Of a stretch of DNA of 64,000 nucleotides, positions 8,627-17,913 are shown one piece after another. This stretch comes from Thioclava sp. GXIMD2076 (GTDB taxonomy: Bacteria; Pseudomonadota; Alphaproteobacteria; Rhodobacterales; Rhodobacteraceae): NCBI RefSeq assembly GCF_037949795.1, contig NZ_CP149932.1, forward strand, positions 310,001 to 374,000, given 5' to 3'. The notes beneath the pieces were generated by a model. The model was not told the DNA's origin. It worked only from the letters and a program-made list of their open reading frames with translations, and made no database searches. Both the position numbers and the translations under genes were made by a program. Position 1 is the stretch's first letter, and each line of letters begins with the position of its first letter.

Positions 8627-8938
8627 ATCGTCTCCCGGGGCTCAAGCAAGGCAGACGCCCGCATTCAAATCCGTTTCACACGGACACAATGCGCAACGCG
8701 CGGAACGGTTCCGCGAAACCGCGAGAAAATCTTAATATTTGCCGGAAAACCGCGGCAGTACTTTCAAAAAGTTGCTATAAAATTATTTAGATTCATAGCT
8801 CTAATAAAAATCTTTCGGGTCAAGCCTTGCCGCGCAAAAAACCGGGCCGCATCGGCAAAAAGCCGCAAATAAACACAACCATTGCGTGAATGATGATTTC
8901 ATCTACTATCGTCAGATCCCTTCCCGAGAGGCCGGAGC
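8627..8938. other. Divergent intergenic region rpoH2/comM with an AT-rich core
   Basis: This 312-base stretch has no gene that I can support. About 8725-8830 is strikingly AT-rich for this genome (runs such as TATAAAATTATTTAGATT). A TAAGATT on the minus strand near 8727-8733 resembles an ECF -10, but no TGATCC-like -35 lies at the right spacing. A minus-strand TTGACC (8817-8822) has no good -10. The region must contain the promoters of both flanking genes. Confidence 0.5.
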
Positions 8939-10468
8939 ATGGTTGCAACGATATATACCACCGCATTCGAAGGGGTGGAGGCCGTGCCGGTCGAGATCCA
9001 ATGCGCCCTGTCGCCCGGATTGCCCGGGTTCTCCATCGTGGGATTGCCCGACAAAGCCGTGAGCGAGGCACGCGAGCGGATCCGGGCTGCGCTTTCGGCA
9101 CTGTCGATCGCGCTGCCGCTGGAACGGATCACCGTCAATCTGGCCCCTGCCGACCTGCCCAAATCCGGTGCGCATTACGATCTGCCGATCGCGCTGGCCC
9201 TGCTGGGTGCGATGGGGATCGTGCCCGGAGACCGGACCATCGGCGTGACGGCAATTGGCGAGCTATCGCTCGACGGGCGGCTCGTCGCCGTGCCCGGCGC
9301 GCTTCCCAGCGCGATGAGTGCCGCAGCCCATGACCGTGTCCTTCTGTGCCCCGCAGGTTGCGCGGCAGAGGCTGCGTGGGCTGGGCGCGATCTGGTCTTT
9401 GCCGCCAGCCATCTGGATGCGATGGTGCGCCATCTGAGCGGCACTGCCCCTTTGTTACCCGCCACGCCTTCCCCTGCGGCGATTGCGCAGAGCCGCCATG
9501 ATCTCGCCGATGTCAAAGGGCAGGCCCGCGCCCGCCGGGCGCTGGAAATTGCTGCCGCTGGCCGCCATCACCTGTTGATGGTCGGCCCGCCCGGATCGGG
9601 AAAATCCATGCTGGCGCGCTGTCTGCCCGGCATCATGCCGCTTCTGACCGCCTCCGAAGCGCTGGAAACATCGGTGATCCAGTCGGTCGCCGGACAGCTG
9701 CCCGAGGAGGGGCTCTCGCGCACTGCCCCCTATCGCGCGCCCCATCACACCGCCTCCATGGCCGCCCTTGTGGGGGGCGGACGCGGCGCGGGGCCGGGCG
9801 AGATCAGTCTGGCCCATAACGGGGTGCTGTTTCTGGACGAGCTGCCTGAATTCCAGCGTAGTGTGCTGGAGACTCTGCGCCAGCCCATCGAGAGCGGCGA
9901 GGTCAGCGTGTCGCGCGCCAATGCGCATCTGACCTATCCGGCGCGGTTTCTGGCGGTGGCGGCGGCCAATCCTTGTCGCTGTGGCCATCTGGGGGAGGCC
10001 TCCCGCGCCTGCCCGCGTGCGCCCGACTGCGGGGCGGAGTATCTGGGCAAACTGTCTGGGCCGCTTCTGGACCGGTTCGATCTGCGTATCGAGGTGCCCC
10101 CCGTCGCCTATAGCGAGCTTGCGGCCCTGCCAACGGGGGAAGCAAGTGACACGGTGCGGGCCCGTGTCTCTGCCGCACGCGACAGACAGGCGCGGCGCTA
10201 TGCCGATCACCCGGAAATCCGCGCCAACGCCGATGTCTCCGGCCAGTTTCTGGACGAGATCGCACGCCCCGATGCAGAGGGCGAGGCGGTGCTGGCCCGC
10301 GCTGCCGAGCGGCTGAGGCTCTCGGCGCGGGGCTATCACCGCATCCTGCGGGTTGCGCGCACCATTGCCGATCTGGCGGGCGTCGAGCATGTGCAGAAGG
10401 CGCATATCTCAGAGGCGGTCAGCTACCGCCTGCTGCTGGCGGCCCCGCAGTCCATGCCCGGCGAATAA
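8939..10468 (+). CDS. comM: YifB/ComM family Mg-chelatase-like AAA+ ATPase
   Basis: A 509-residue protein. The N-terminal ChlI-like domain (about 20-140) has the SPGLPGFSIVGLPD and PADLPKSGAHYDLPIA signatures. It is followed by an AAA+ module with Walker A GPPGSGKS (about 218-225), Walker B LFLDELPEF and the sensor-region AAANPCRCGHLG. The Mg_chelatase C-terminal domain covers about 400-500. In naturally competent bacteria ComM is a hexameric helicase that promotes branch migration of incoming DNA. It is also widespread in bacteria not known to be competent. The start is ATG 8939 with GAGAGG upstream. Its last 50 bases overlap the convergent esterase gene. Confidence 0.93.
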   Translation: MVATIYTTAFEGVEAVPVEIQCALSPGLPGFSIVGLPDKAVSEARERIRAALSALSIALPLERITVNLAPADLPKSGAHYDLPIALALLGAMGIVPGDRTIGVTAIGELSLDGRLVAVPGALPSAMSAAAHDRVLLCPAGCAAEAAWAGRDLVFAASHLDAMVRHLSGTAPLLPATPSPAAIAQSRHDLADVKGQARARRALEIAAAGRHHLLMVGPPGSGKSMLARCLPGIMPLLTASEALETSVIQSVAGQLPEEGLSRTAPYRAPHHTASMAALVGGGRGAGPGEISLAHNGVLFLDELPEFQRSVLETLRQPIESGEVSVSRANAHLTYPARFLAVAAANPCRCGHLGEASRACPRAPDCGAEYLGKLSGPLLDRFDLRIEVPPVAYSELAALPTGEASDTVRARVSAARDRQARRYADHPEIRANADVSGQFLDEIARPDAEGEAVLARAAERLRLSARGYHRILRVARTIADLAGVEHVQKAHISEAVSYRLLLAAPQSMPGE

Positions 10469-11342
10469 AGCGTGACAGATCCTCGATCGCCTCTTCGGCC
10501 TCGGGCAGGTAGAGGGCAAAGATCTGCCAGACATGCGGCGTGTCGGGCCAGCTCTGCACCGTGACATCCACCCCGAAACCGCGCAGCCGGTCGGCCATGC
10601 GCAGGCTGTCATCGCATAGGATCTCGGTCAGGCTGTGCTGGATCAGCACCGGCCCCGCACCATCGAACCGCGAATAGAGCGGCGAGATCAACGGATCATC
10701 GGGCGCAGCCCCCGCCAGCAGCATATCGACCAGCGTGCCGAACTGCTCGGCGGGCAGGATCGGGTCGGCCTCCGCATTCTCGCGCAACGAGGCGCCCTGC
10801 CCCGCCAGATCGGTCCATGGTGACATCACACAGGTCGCGGCAGGCGGCGTGCCCCGCGTACAGAGCCGCGCCAACAGCCCCAATGCCAGCCCGCCCCCTG
10901 CACTGTCTCCCGCAATCGCGATATCCTGCGGCAAGAAGCCCTGGGCCAGCAGCCCGTCCCATGCCGCCAGCGCATCCTCGGGGGCGGCAGGCAGCGGATG
11001 ATCGGGAGCCAGACGGTATTCGGGCAGGATCACCTCCGCGCCCAGATGGCGTGAGATCTTGCCCGCAAGCCCGCGGTAATGCCATGCCGAACCCGCCAGA
11101 TAGGCCCCGCCATGCAGATAGAGAACGGCATGAGTATAGTCGCGGATCACGCCCGCGCGCACGGACAGCGCAGGCACTGCGCCCAGATCGCGTCGCTGCA
11201 CCAGCAGGCCGGACGGGATGGGGAGCCGGTGGGTGCCCCCCTCGAGTGCCGCACGGGCCTCATGGGGGCCTGTAATCCTGCGGAACCGGCGTTTGACCAT
11301 ATGGCGCAGCATCATGTTGAACATCCGCACGCGCAAGCTCAT
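10419..11342 (-). CDS. Alpha/beta hydrolase, hormone-sensitive lipase (family IV) esterase
   Basis: A 307-residue esterase-like enzyme. The oxyanion-hole motif is HGGA (LYLHGGAYLAGS), the nucleophile elbow is GDSAGG (about residues 144-149), and the acid and base are probably Asp in LCDDS and His in TPHVW near the C-terminus. The family hydrolyses short-chain acyl esters; the substrate is unknown. No signal peptide is seen. The end of the gene lies inside comM on the opposite strand (50-base tail-to-tail overlap). It lies 24 bases downstream of the end of gshB on the same strand and could be read through from it. Confidence 0.88.
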   Translation of the reverse strand: MSLRVRMFNMMLRHMVKRRFRRITGPHEARAALEGGTHRLPIPSGLLVQRRDLGAVPALSVRAGVIRDYTHAVLYLHGGAYLAGSAWHYRGLAGKISRHLGAEVILPEYRLAPDHPLPAAPEDALAAWDGLLAQGFLPQDIAIAGDSAGGGLALGLLARLCTRGTPPAATCVMSPWTDLAGQGASLRENAEADPILPAEQFGTLVDMLLAGAAPDDPLISPLYSRFDGAGPVLIQHSLTEILCDDSLRMADRLRGFGVDVTVQSWPDTPHVWQIFALYLPEAEEAIEDLSRFIRRAWTAGPPAAGGS

Positions 11343-11366
11343 CCGCCGGTTCCTCTGGTATGCGCC

Positions 11367-12320
11367 TCAGGCGCCGGTTTGCAAACGGCGGGCCTCGATG
11401 GCCTCCCAGATCTTGCAGGTGATATTCACACCATCAAACCGCTCGAGTTCCTGAATACCGGTGGGCGAGGTCACATTGATCTCGGTCAGCCAGTCACCAA
11501 TCACGTCGATACCGACGAAAATCTGGCCCTTCTCGCGCAGATAGGGGCCGATCTTGGCGCAGATCTCGCGGTCACGCTCGGTCAGCTCCACCTTCTCGGG
11601 GCGGCCACCCACATGCATGTTGGAGCGCGTCTCGCCCTCGGCAGGCACGCGGTTGATCGCCCCCACGGGCTCGCCATCGACCAGAATGATGCGCTTGTCG
11701 CCCTTGGACACGGCGGGGAGGAATTTCTGCGCGATCAGCGGCTCGCGGTTGATGCCCGAGAACAGCTCGTGCAGCGAGGCGAGGTTGCGATCGTTCGGGT
11801 CCAGACGGAACACGCCCGCTCCGCCATTGCCATAGAGCGGCTTGAGGATGATATCGCCGTGCTTCTGCTTGAATTCACGCAGCGTGGTCAGATCGCGGGC
11901 GATCATCGTGGGCGGCGTCAGCTCGGGGAAGTTCAGCACCAAGAGCTTCTCCGGCGAATTGCGCACCCAGAAGGGGTCGTTGACCACGAGGGTCTTCGGA
12001 TGGATGCGGTCCAGCAGATGGGTGGTGGTGATATAGCCCATGTCGAAAGGCGGATCCTGCCGCAGCCAGACCACATCGAAGGTCGACAGGTCGACATCCT
12101 GCTTCTCGCCAAGCGTGAAATGGTTGCCCTTCTCGCGACGCACGGTCAGCGGCCAGCCACGGGCATAGATCGCGCCCTCGCGGTAGCTCAGCTGGTCGGG
12201 CGTGTAATAGAACAGCTCGTGCCCGCGCGCCTGCGCTTCCTCGGCAATGCGGAAGGTGCTGTCCGCGTCGATATTGATCGGACCGATCGGGTCCATCTGG
12301 ATTGCAACTTTCAAGGCCAT
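11367..12320 (-). CDS. gshB: Glutathione synthetase
   Basis: A 317-residue ATP-grasp enzyme joining gamma-glutamylcysteine and glycine, the second step of glutathione synthesis. The N-terminal domain begins with [17 protein letters not shown], diagnostic for prokaryotic GshB. The ATP-grasp region includes [20 protein letters not shown] (split here as [10 protein letters not shown] and GNGGAGVF) and the metal-binding [19 protein letters not shown] near the end. AAGGGGG precedes the ATG at 12320. It belongs to a same-strand group with rsmI and yraN, separated from yraN by 92 bases. Confidence 0.96.
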   Translation of the reverse strand: MALKVAIQMDPIGPINIDADSTFRIAEEAQARGHELFYYTPDQLSYREGAIYARGWPLTVRREKGNHFTLGEKQDVDLSTFDVVWLRQDPPFDMGYITTTHLLDRIHPKTLVVNDPFWVRNSPEKLLVLNFPELTPPTMIARDLTTLREFKQKHGDIILKPLYGNGGAGVFRLDPNDRNLASLHELFSGINREPLIAQKFLPAVSKGDKRIILVDGEPVGAINRVPAEGETRSNMHVGGRPEKVELTERDREICAKIGPYLREKGQIFVGIDVIGDWLTEINVTSPTGIQELERFDGVNITCKIWEAIEARRLQTGA

Positions 12321-12413
12321 ACGCGCCCCCTTTCGTTTGCAGACTTAGTGCACCGAAATGATAAGCACATGCAATCTTGCTGTGATCGGAGGGGATGTTC
12401 GATTTTCCACAGA

Positions 12414-12821
12414 TCAGACCCCTTGATCGAAGCGGAAGGCATCGGGGATCAGCCGGATCTCTCCCTTGCCATCCACCAGTGCCAGATCGAACCTCATCGG
12501 CTTCAGACGCAGATCGGGATGGCGGGCGATGTAATCAAGCGCCGCCCGCCCGATACGGGCCACTTGCGCGGGCGCAAGCCTCGGGGCCGCCTGCGCGAAA
12601 GTTCGGGCGCGCTTCACCTCGACAAAGGCAAGGCACGACCCCTCCATGATCAGGTCGATCTCGCCATAGGGGCCACGCCAGCGGGTTTCGCGGCAGACAA
12701 AACCCAAGGCCTCATAGTGACGGGCCACCTGCGCCTCGGCCAACTCGCCCGACAGATGCGCCCGAAGACCGCGCTCCTGGCGCTGCCGGTTTTCGGGTGT
12801 ATCCTCAGGCGGATGGCTCAT
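12414..12821 (-). CDS. yraN: YraN family (UPF0102) nuclease-like protein
   Basis: A 135-residue protein with the Endonuclease_NS-like fold signature of UPF0102: GFVCRETRWRGPYGEIDLIM followed by LAFVEVKRARTF, which gives the D...ExK catalytic pattern of restriction-type nucleases. Family members are widespread and their biochemical role is unsettled; a link to recombination or Holliday-junction processing has been proposed by fold. It overlaps rsmI by four bases (ATGA) and is almost always next to it, so the two are translationally coupled. Confidence 0.88.
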   Translation of the reverse strand: MSHPPEDTPENRQRQERGLRAHLSGELAEAQVARHYEALGFVCRETRWRGPYGEIDLIMEGSCLAFVEVKRARTFAQAAPRLAPAQVARIGRAALDYIARHPDLRLKPMRFDLALVDGKGEIRLIPDAFRFDQGV

Positions 12822-13717
12822 TTCTCGGCCATACCGAGCGCGATCTGATAGACCTCGCGGCGCTTGAGCCCGAAATGCTGGGCCACCTCGGCAGAGGCAT
12901 CCTTCACGCTCATATCGGGCAACAGCTTGCGCAGCGCCGCCTCGATATCCTCGGGCACCGCCTCGCGCTTGCCCGCACGATCCACGAGAATCACGATCTC
13001 GCCCTTGATCTCGCGATCGGCCAGAGCCGCCTGCAATTCCGCCACGGTGCCGCGCAACGCCTCCTCGAAACGCTTGGTCAGTTCACGGCAGATCACCACC
13101 TGACGATCGAACCCGTAAGCCGCGCCCAGATCCTCGAGCGTGTCCTTCACCCGCTTCGGGCTTTCGTAGAAAATCATCGTCGCGGAGGCGTTATCCATCG
13201 TGCGGAACCACTCCTGCTTTGCCTTCGAGGTCCGCGGCGGGAAGCCTGCGAACAGGAAGCGGTCCGAAGGCAGACCCGAGATGGTCAGCGCGGCCAGTGC
13301 CGCCGAAGGGCCCGGCGCGGTAAAAACGGGCACATCCGCCTCGATGGCCGCGCGCCCCAGCTGATAGCCCGGATCGGCCACCAAAGGTGTGCCGGCTTCG
13401 GAGGCATACACCACGGATTTCCCCTCGGCCAGATGTGCCATCACCTTGGGCCGCGCCTGATCGCCATTCTGGTCGTGATAGGAAATCAGCGGCCGATGAT
13501 CCAGGCTAACCCCATGAATTTCCATCAGATGCCGCAAAGACCGCGTATCCTCCGCCACCAGCACATCGGCGGTCGCGAGGATGTCGAGCGCCCGCAAGGT
13601 GATGTCGCGCGCGGCTCCGATCGGGGTGGCGATAAAGTGCAACCCCGCAGCCAGTTTGCTCGGGCTCGCTTTCGCGCCCACCACGGCCGGTTGTCCGGCC
13701 TGCCAATTCCCGCTCAT
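12818..13717 (-). CDS. rsmI: 16S rRNA (cytidine1402-2'-O)-methyltransferase
   Basis: A 299-residue SAM-dependent tetrapyrrole-methylase-family enzyme that 2'-O-methylates C1402 in the decoding centre of 16S rRNA. Signatures are LHFIATPIGAARDITLRAL at the N-terminus, ADVLVAEDTRSLRHLM, and the GTPLVADPGYQLGRAA and APGPSAALAALTISGLPSDRF core. The C-terminal SVKDASAEVAQHFGLKRREVYQ helix-turn-helix-like tail is typical. It is the first gene of rsmI-yraN-(gshB), divergent from the PBP activator with an 89-base spacer. Confidence 0.95.
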   Translation of the reverse strand: MSGNWQAGQPAVVGAKASPSKLAAGLHFIATPIGAARDITLRALDILATADVLVAEDTRSLRHLMEIHGVSLDHRPLISYHDQNGDQARPKVMAHLAEGKSVVYASEAGTPLVADPGYQLGRAAIEADVPVFTAPGPSAALAALTISGLPSDRFLFAGFPPRTSKAKQEWFRTMDNASATMIFYESPKRVKDTLEDLGAAYGFDRQVVICRELTKRFEEALRGTVAELQAALADREIKGEIVILVDRAGKREAVPEDIEAALRKLLPDMSVKDASAEVAQHFGLKRREVYQIALGMAEK

Positions 13718-13806
13718 CGCGCACCTTTCGTCAAGTTTACTTCCCCTATGGAAACACCTAGGGTTCGTCCTAATTCAATCCCTGCCGAATGATCAGAGGA
13801 CCCCGC

Positions 13807-14988
13807 ATGTTCGCGATTTTACGAAAGCGCCGCAACCCACTGATCCGTATCGCAGCTGTGATGTCTGCGTTCTGGGTCGCCGCCTGTGACCCGAACGCGA
13901 TGACGGGCAGCGGGTCGGGTCAGCGAATCGACACCTCCAAACCGGTGCCTGTCGCCCTACTGCTTCCGGGCGGTTCAGGCAATTCCGGTGATGAAACCTT
14001 TGCCCGCTCGCTCAAGCAGGCCGCCGACCTCGCCATCTCCGATCTCGATGGCGTGAAGATCGACCTGCGCGTCTACAATACCGGCGCTAGCCCCGATCAA
14101 GCCGCCGCCATGGCCACCAAAGCGGTGGACGAAGGTGCCAAGATCATCCTTGGTCCGGTCTTCGCCCAATCGGCCAATGCCGTCGGCCGGGCCGTGGCCC
14201 CGCGCGATGTGAATGTGCTGTCCTTCTCGAACAATACCTCGATTGCAGGTGGCAACGTGTTCGTGCTCGGCCCGACCTTCGAGAATACCGCCAACCGTCT
14301 GGTGCGCTATGCCGCCCGCACGGGCAAGCGCAACATCCTCGTCGTGCATGAGCAGAACACGGCCGGTCAGGCAGGGGCACAGGCCATCCAGAACGCGATC
14401 AGCGGCTCGGGCGCAAGCCTCGCCGGCACGATGAGCTATCCCTTCTCGCAGCAGGGCGTGATCAATGCCGCAGGCCAGATCGCCGACCGTGCTAAGGCCG
14501 ATGATGTCGATGCCGTCTTCATGACTGCCGATACCGCAGGCGCGCTGCCGCTCCTGTCGCAGCTGCTGCCCGAGCGTGGCGTGGACACCAGCCAGAAGAA
14601 ATTCATGGGTCTGACCCGCTGGGATATCCCGCAAGCGACGCTCTCGCTGCCGGGTCTGCAGGGCGGCTGGTTCGCCACCCCCGATCCGAACCTGAACGCG
14701 CAGTTCCGTGCCCGTTATCAGGCAGCCTTCGGCGAGGCTCCCTCGCCCATCTCGGGTCTGGCCTATGACGGGATCGCGGCCATCGGTGCGCTGGTGAAAT
14801 CCGGCAATCCCAATGCGCTGTCGAAATCGGGACTGACCCAGCGCTCGGGCTTTGTGGGCGTAAACGGCGTCTTCCGTCTGCGCTCGGATGGCACCAACGA
14901 GCGCGGTCTGGCCGTGGCTCAGGTTGCCAATGGTCAGGTTCAGGTCATCGACCCCGCGCCGCGCAGCTTCTCGGGCGCAGGCTTCTGA
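13807..14988 (+). CDS. Penicillin-binding protein activator (LpoA C-terminal-like lipoprotein)
   Basis: A 393-residue lipoprotein with a type-I periplasmic-binding-protein fold, the family annotated as PBP activator in alphaproteobacteria. It is much shorter than enterobacterial LpoA because it lacks the TPR half. The signal ends in a WVAAC lipobox, with lipidated Cys27 followed by Asp28. Mature features include LLLPGGSGNSG, ILGPVFAQSANAVG and LTRWDIPQATLSLPGLQGGW. By homology it would stimulate class A PBPs, but binding of a small ligand is also possible. The start was set at ATG 13807, six bases after AGAGGA, rather than the earlier ATG at 13789 that lies before that site. A terminator follows. 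Confidence 0.85.
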   Translation: MFAILRKRRNPLIRIAAVMSAFWVAACDPNAMTGSGSGQRIDTSKPVPVALLLPGGSGNSGDETFARSLKQAADLAISDLDGVKIDLRVYNTGASPDQAAAMATKAVDEGAKIILGPVFAQSANAVGRAVAPRDVNVLSFSNNTSIAGGNVFVLGPTFENTANRLVRYAARTGKRNILVVHEQNTAGQAGAQAIQNAISGSGASLAGTMSYPFSQQGVINAAGQIADRAKADDVDAVFMTADTAGALPLLSQLLPERGVDTSQKKFMGLTRWDIPQATLSLPGLQGGWFATPDPNLNAQFRARYQAAFGEAPSPISGLAYDGIAAIGALVKSGNPNALSKSGLTQRSGFVGVNGVFRLRSDGTNERGLAVAQVANGQVQVIDPAPRSFSGAGF

Positions 14989-15040
14989 TCGCCCTTTTCC
15001 GCGTGCCAGCCAGCTGGTAACAAGGACATAACGCATAACG

Positions 15041-15072
15041 GGGCGGCCACGCATCTGCGGGCCGCCCCTTTT
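15041..15072 (+). terminator. Terminator after the PBP activator
   Basis: The stem GGGCGGCC (15041-15048) pairs with GGCCGCCC (15060-15067) and is followed by CTTTT. It separates the lipoprotein gene from glnD. Confidence 0.65.
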
Positions 15073-15107
15073 CCATGAAGCGCTACCGACAGGGCGCAAG
15101 GGAGACG

Positions 15108-17900
15108 ATGATGGACCAGAGCATAGCCGCCGAGGACAGGCTGACGACCCCTCTTCCCGACGAGGCGCCCCTTCTGCTGAAAAGCGACGAGCTGATCCCG
15201 GCTCTCGATCTGGTTCTGGAGGGCCTGAGCGACCCCAAGGAGATCAGCACCGCCACGGTGCGGTTCCTCAACACCGCCCGCGATGCGGCGCGCCTGTGGA
15301 TCGAGGCGGAGCTGGCGGGCCATCCCCGCATCGCGCGGAGCACGGTCGAACATTATGCGCGCATGACCGATGGTATGGTGCGCGCCGTGGTCCATGTGGC
15401 CTCGGATTACCTCAACCCGCAAACGCCCAAGGCTGGCAAGACACCCGAGATCATCACCGTGCTGGGCGTGGGCGGCTATGGCCGCGCCGAGATGGCACCG
15501 CATTCGGATGTCGACCTGCTCTTTTTGGGCGACAAGAAGCTGAGCCCGTGGACCGAGGCCGTGATCCAGAGCATGCTCTATATGCTGTGGGACCTGAAGC
15601 TGAAGGTCGGCCATGCCTCGCGCACCATCGATGACTGTATCCAGCTCGGGCGCGAGGATTTCACCATCCGCACCGCCCTTCTGGAACAGCGGTTCCTATG
15701 CGGCGACGAGGCGCTGGCGCGCAAGTTGGCCACCCAGCTGCGCAAACAGCTCTTTGCTAATTCCGCGCCCGAATTCGTGGAGGCCAAGCTCGACGAGCGC
15801 GCCAAGCGCCACCAGCGTCAGGGTGGCCAGCGCTATGTGCTCGAACCCAATGTGAAGGAAGGCAAAGGCGGTCTGCGCGATCTGCAGACCCTCTACTGGA
15901 TCGCGAAATACGTCCATTCGGTGAACCGTGCCGCCGAACTGGTGGCGCTCGGGGCCTTCACCGAGGAGGAATACCGCAATTTCCGCTCGGCCGAGGATTA
16001 TCTCTGGGCGGTGCGCTGCCATCTGCATCTGATCGCCCATCGTGCCGCCGACCAGCTGACCTTCGACATGCAGGTCGAGGTGGCCGGACGCATGGGTTAT
16101 GAGGATACCGCCGGACGCCGCGCGGTCGAGGTTTTCATGCAGGACTACTTCCGCCACGCCACGATCGTGGGCGATGTGACGCGGATCTTCCTGACCAAGC
16201 TTGAGGCACAGCATGTCAAACATGCGCCCAAACTCACCCGCATCTTCCGCCGCAGACGGCATCTGAAACCGCCCTTCGTCGATGACATCCGCCGGATCAA
16301 CGTCTCCGACGAGGCGTCCTTCCTTGCCGATCCGCTCAATCTCCTGCGGGTCTTCGAGGAGGCACTGCGCACGGGCCTTCTGATCCATCCCGATGTGATG
16401 CGGCTGGTGCAATCGAACCTGCATCTGTTTGACGACACCTTGCGCAAGACCCCCGAGGCGCGGCGGATCTTCCTCGATCTGCTGCTCAAGCATGGCAATC
16501 CCGAGCGTGCGCTGCGGCGGATGAACGAACTGAACGTGCTGGGGGCCTTCATCCCCGAATTCGAACCGATCGTGGCGATGATGCAGTTCAACATGTATCA
16601 CAGCTACACGGTGGACGAGCATACCATACAGGTCATCTCGGCGCTTGCGCAGATCGAGCGCGGCGAGCTGATCGAGGAACTGCCGCTCTCTTCCGAGATC
16701 CTCAAGGAAGGGATCAACCGCAAGGTCATGTATGTGGCTCTCCTGCTGCATGACATCGGCAAGGGCCGCCCCGAGGACCATTCAATCCTGGGCGCGAAGA
16801 TCTCGCGCACGGTCACCCCGCGTCTGGGGCTGAAAGAGGCCGAATGCGAGACAGTGGAGTGGCTGGTGCGCAACCATCTGGTCATGTCCGACATGGCACA
16901 GAAGCGCGACATCTCCGACCCGCGCACCATCAAGGAATTCGCCAAGGTGGTCAAAACGCGCCAGCGGCTGGACCTGCTGACGGTGCTGACGGTCTGCGAT
17001 ATCCGCGGTGTCGGTCCCAATGTGTGGAACAACTGGAAGGCCACGCTGATCCGTCGTCTGCATGCGGAGACGGCGCAGGCGCTGGAACACGGACTGGAGG
17101 CGATCAACCGCGACCAGCGCGCGCAGGATGCCCGAAAGGCGCTGCGCGACCGGCTGGAGGCGGAGGGCTGGGACCCGAAGGTGCGTCGCGCCGAGGTTGC
17201 CCGCCACACGCCCGCTTATTGGCAGGGGCTTTCGACCCAGACCCAATATGCCTTCGCCCATCTGCTCAGGGACCTGCCCGATGACGAGATCCGCATCGAT
17301 GTTCAGGTCGACGCCGATCACGATGCCACCCGTGCAGCTTTTGCGCTGGTGGATCATCCGGGTATCTTCGCGCGACTGTCGGGGGCGGTGGCACTGGTGG
17401 GCGCCAATGTCGTCGATGCGCGCACCTATACCACCAAGGACGGCTATGCGACGGCGGCCTTCTGGCTGCAGGATGCCGAAGGCCACCCGTTCGAGGCCTC
17501 GCGCCTGCCGCGCCTGCGCAATATGATCGACAAGACCCTCAAGGGCGAGGTCGTGGCCCGCGATGCGCTGAAAGATCGCGACAAAGTCAAGAAACGCGAG
17601 CGCGAATTCCGCTTCCCGACGCATATCATGTTCGATAATGACGGCTCGGAACTCTACACCATCGTCGAGGTGGACACCCGCGACCGACCGGGGCTCCTTT
17701 ATGACCTGACGCGGGCCTTGGCCTCGAGCAATATCTACATCGCCTCGGCGCAGATCGCGACCTACGGGGCGCAGGTGGTCGATACCTTCTATGTGAAGGA
17801 TATGTTCGGCCATAAGCTCCACGCACAATCCAAGCGCGAGAAACTGGAACAACGTCTGCGCGATTACATCGAAAGCGGTGCGAAGCGGGCGAATAACTGA
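15108..17900 (+). CDS. glnD: Bifunctional PII uridylyltransferase/uridylyl-removing enzyme
   Basis: A 930-residue nitrogen sensor that uridylylates and deuridylylates PII (GlnB/GlnK) according to glutamine level. Domains in order: nucleotidyltransferase with GVGGYGRAEMAPHSDVDLL (about 120-138); PII-UTase linker; HD hydrolase with LLLHDIGKGRPEDHS (about 545); and two C-terminal ACT domains (DHPGIFARLSGAV near 743 and DRPGLLYDLTRAL near 854) that sense glutamine. The start was set at ATG 15108 (an ATG also follows at 15111) because AAGGGAG ends three bases upstream. The earlier ATG at 15075 sits against the preceding terminator. murJ follows after 13 bases. Confidence 0.97.
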   Translation: MMDQSIAAEDRLTTPLPDEAPLLLKSDELIPALDLVLEGLSDPKEISTATVRFLNTARDAARLWIEAELAGHPRIARSTVEHYARMTDGMVRAVVHVASDYLNPQTPKAGKTPEIITVLGVGGYGRAEMAPHSDVDLLFLGDKKLSPWTEAVIQSMLYMLWDLKLKVGHASRTIDDCIQLGREDFTIRTALLEQRFLCGDEALARKLATQLRKQLFANSAPEFVEAKLDERAKRHQRQGGQRYVLEPNVKEGKGGLRDLQTLYWIAKYVHSVNRAAELVALGAFTEEEYRNFRSAEDYLWAVRCHLHLIAHRAADQLTFDMQVEVAGRMGYEDTAGRRAVEVFMQDYFRHATIVGDVTRIFLTKLEAQHVKHAPKLTRIFRRRRHLKPPFVDDIRRINVSDEASFLADPLNLLRVFEEALRTGLLIHPDVMRLVQSNLHLFDDTLRKTPEARRIFLDLLLKHGNPERALRRMNELNVLGAFIPEFEPIVAMMQFNMYHSYTVDEHTIQVISALAQIERGELIEELPLSSEILKEGINRKVMYVALLLHDIGKGRPEDHSILGAKISRTVTPRLGLKEAECETVEWLVRNHLVMSDMAQKRDISDPRTIKEFAKVVKTRQRLDLLTVLTVCDIRGVGPNVWNNWKATLIRRLHAETAQALEHGLEAINRDQRAQDARKALRDRLEAEGWDPKVRRAEVARHTPAYWQGLSTQTQYAFAHLLRDLPDDEIRIDVQVDADHDATRAAFALVDHPGIFARLSGAVALVGANVVDARTYTTKDGYATAAFWLQDAEGHPFEASRLPRLRNMIDKTLKGEVVARDALKDRDKVKKREREFRFPTHIMFDNDGSELYTIVEVDTRDRPGLLYDLTRALASSNIYIASAQIATYGAQVVDTFYVKDMFGHKLHAQSKREKLEQRLRDYIESGAKRANN

Positions 17901-17913
17901 TGAAGGCCATTCG

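Noticed and set aside
8720..8735. RpoE-type promoter for rpoH2 based on TAAGATT
   Set aside because: Only the -10-like half is present; no matching -35 at 16-17 bases.
11079..12848. A 589-codon open frame antisense to gshB and the esterase
   Set aside because: Low-complexity composition, no start signals, and two well-recognised genes occupy the opposite strand.
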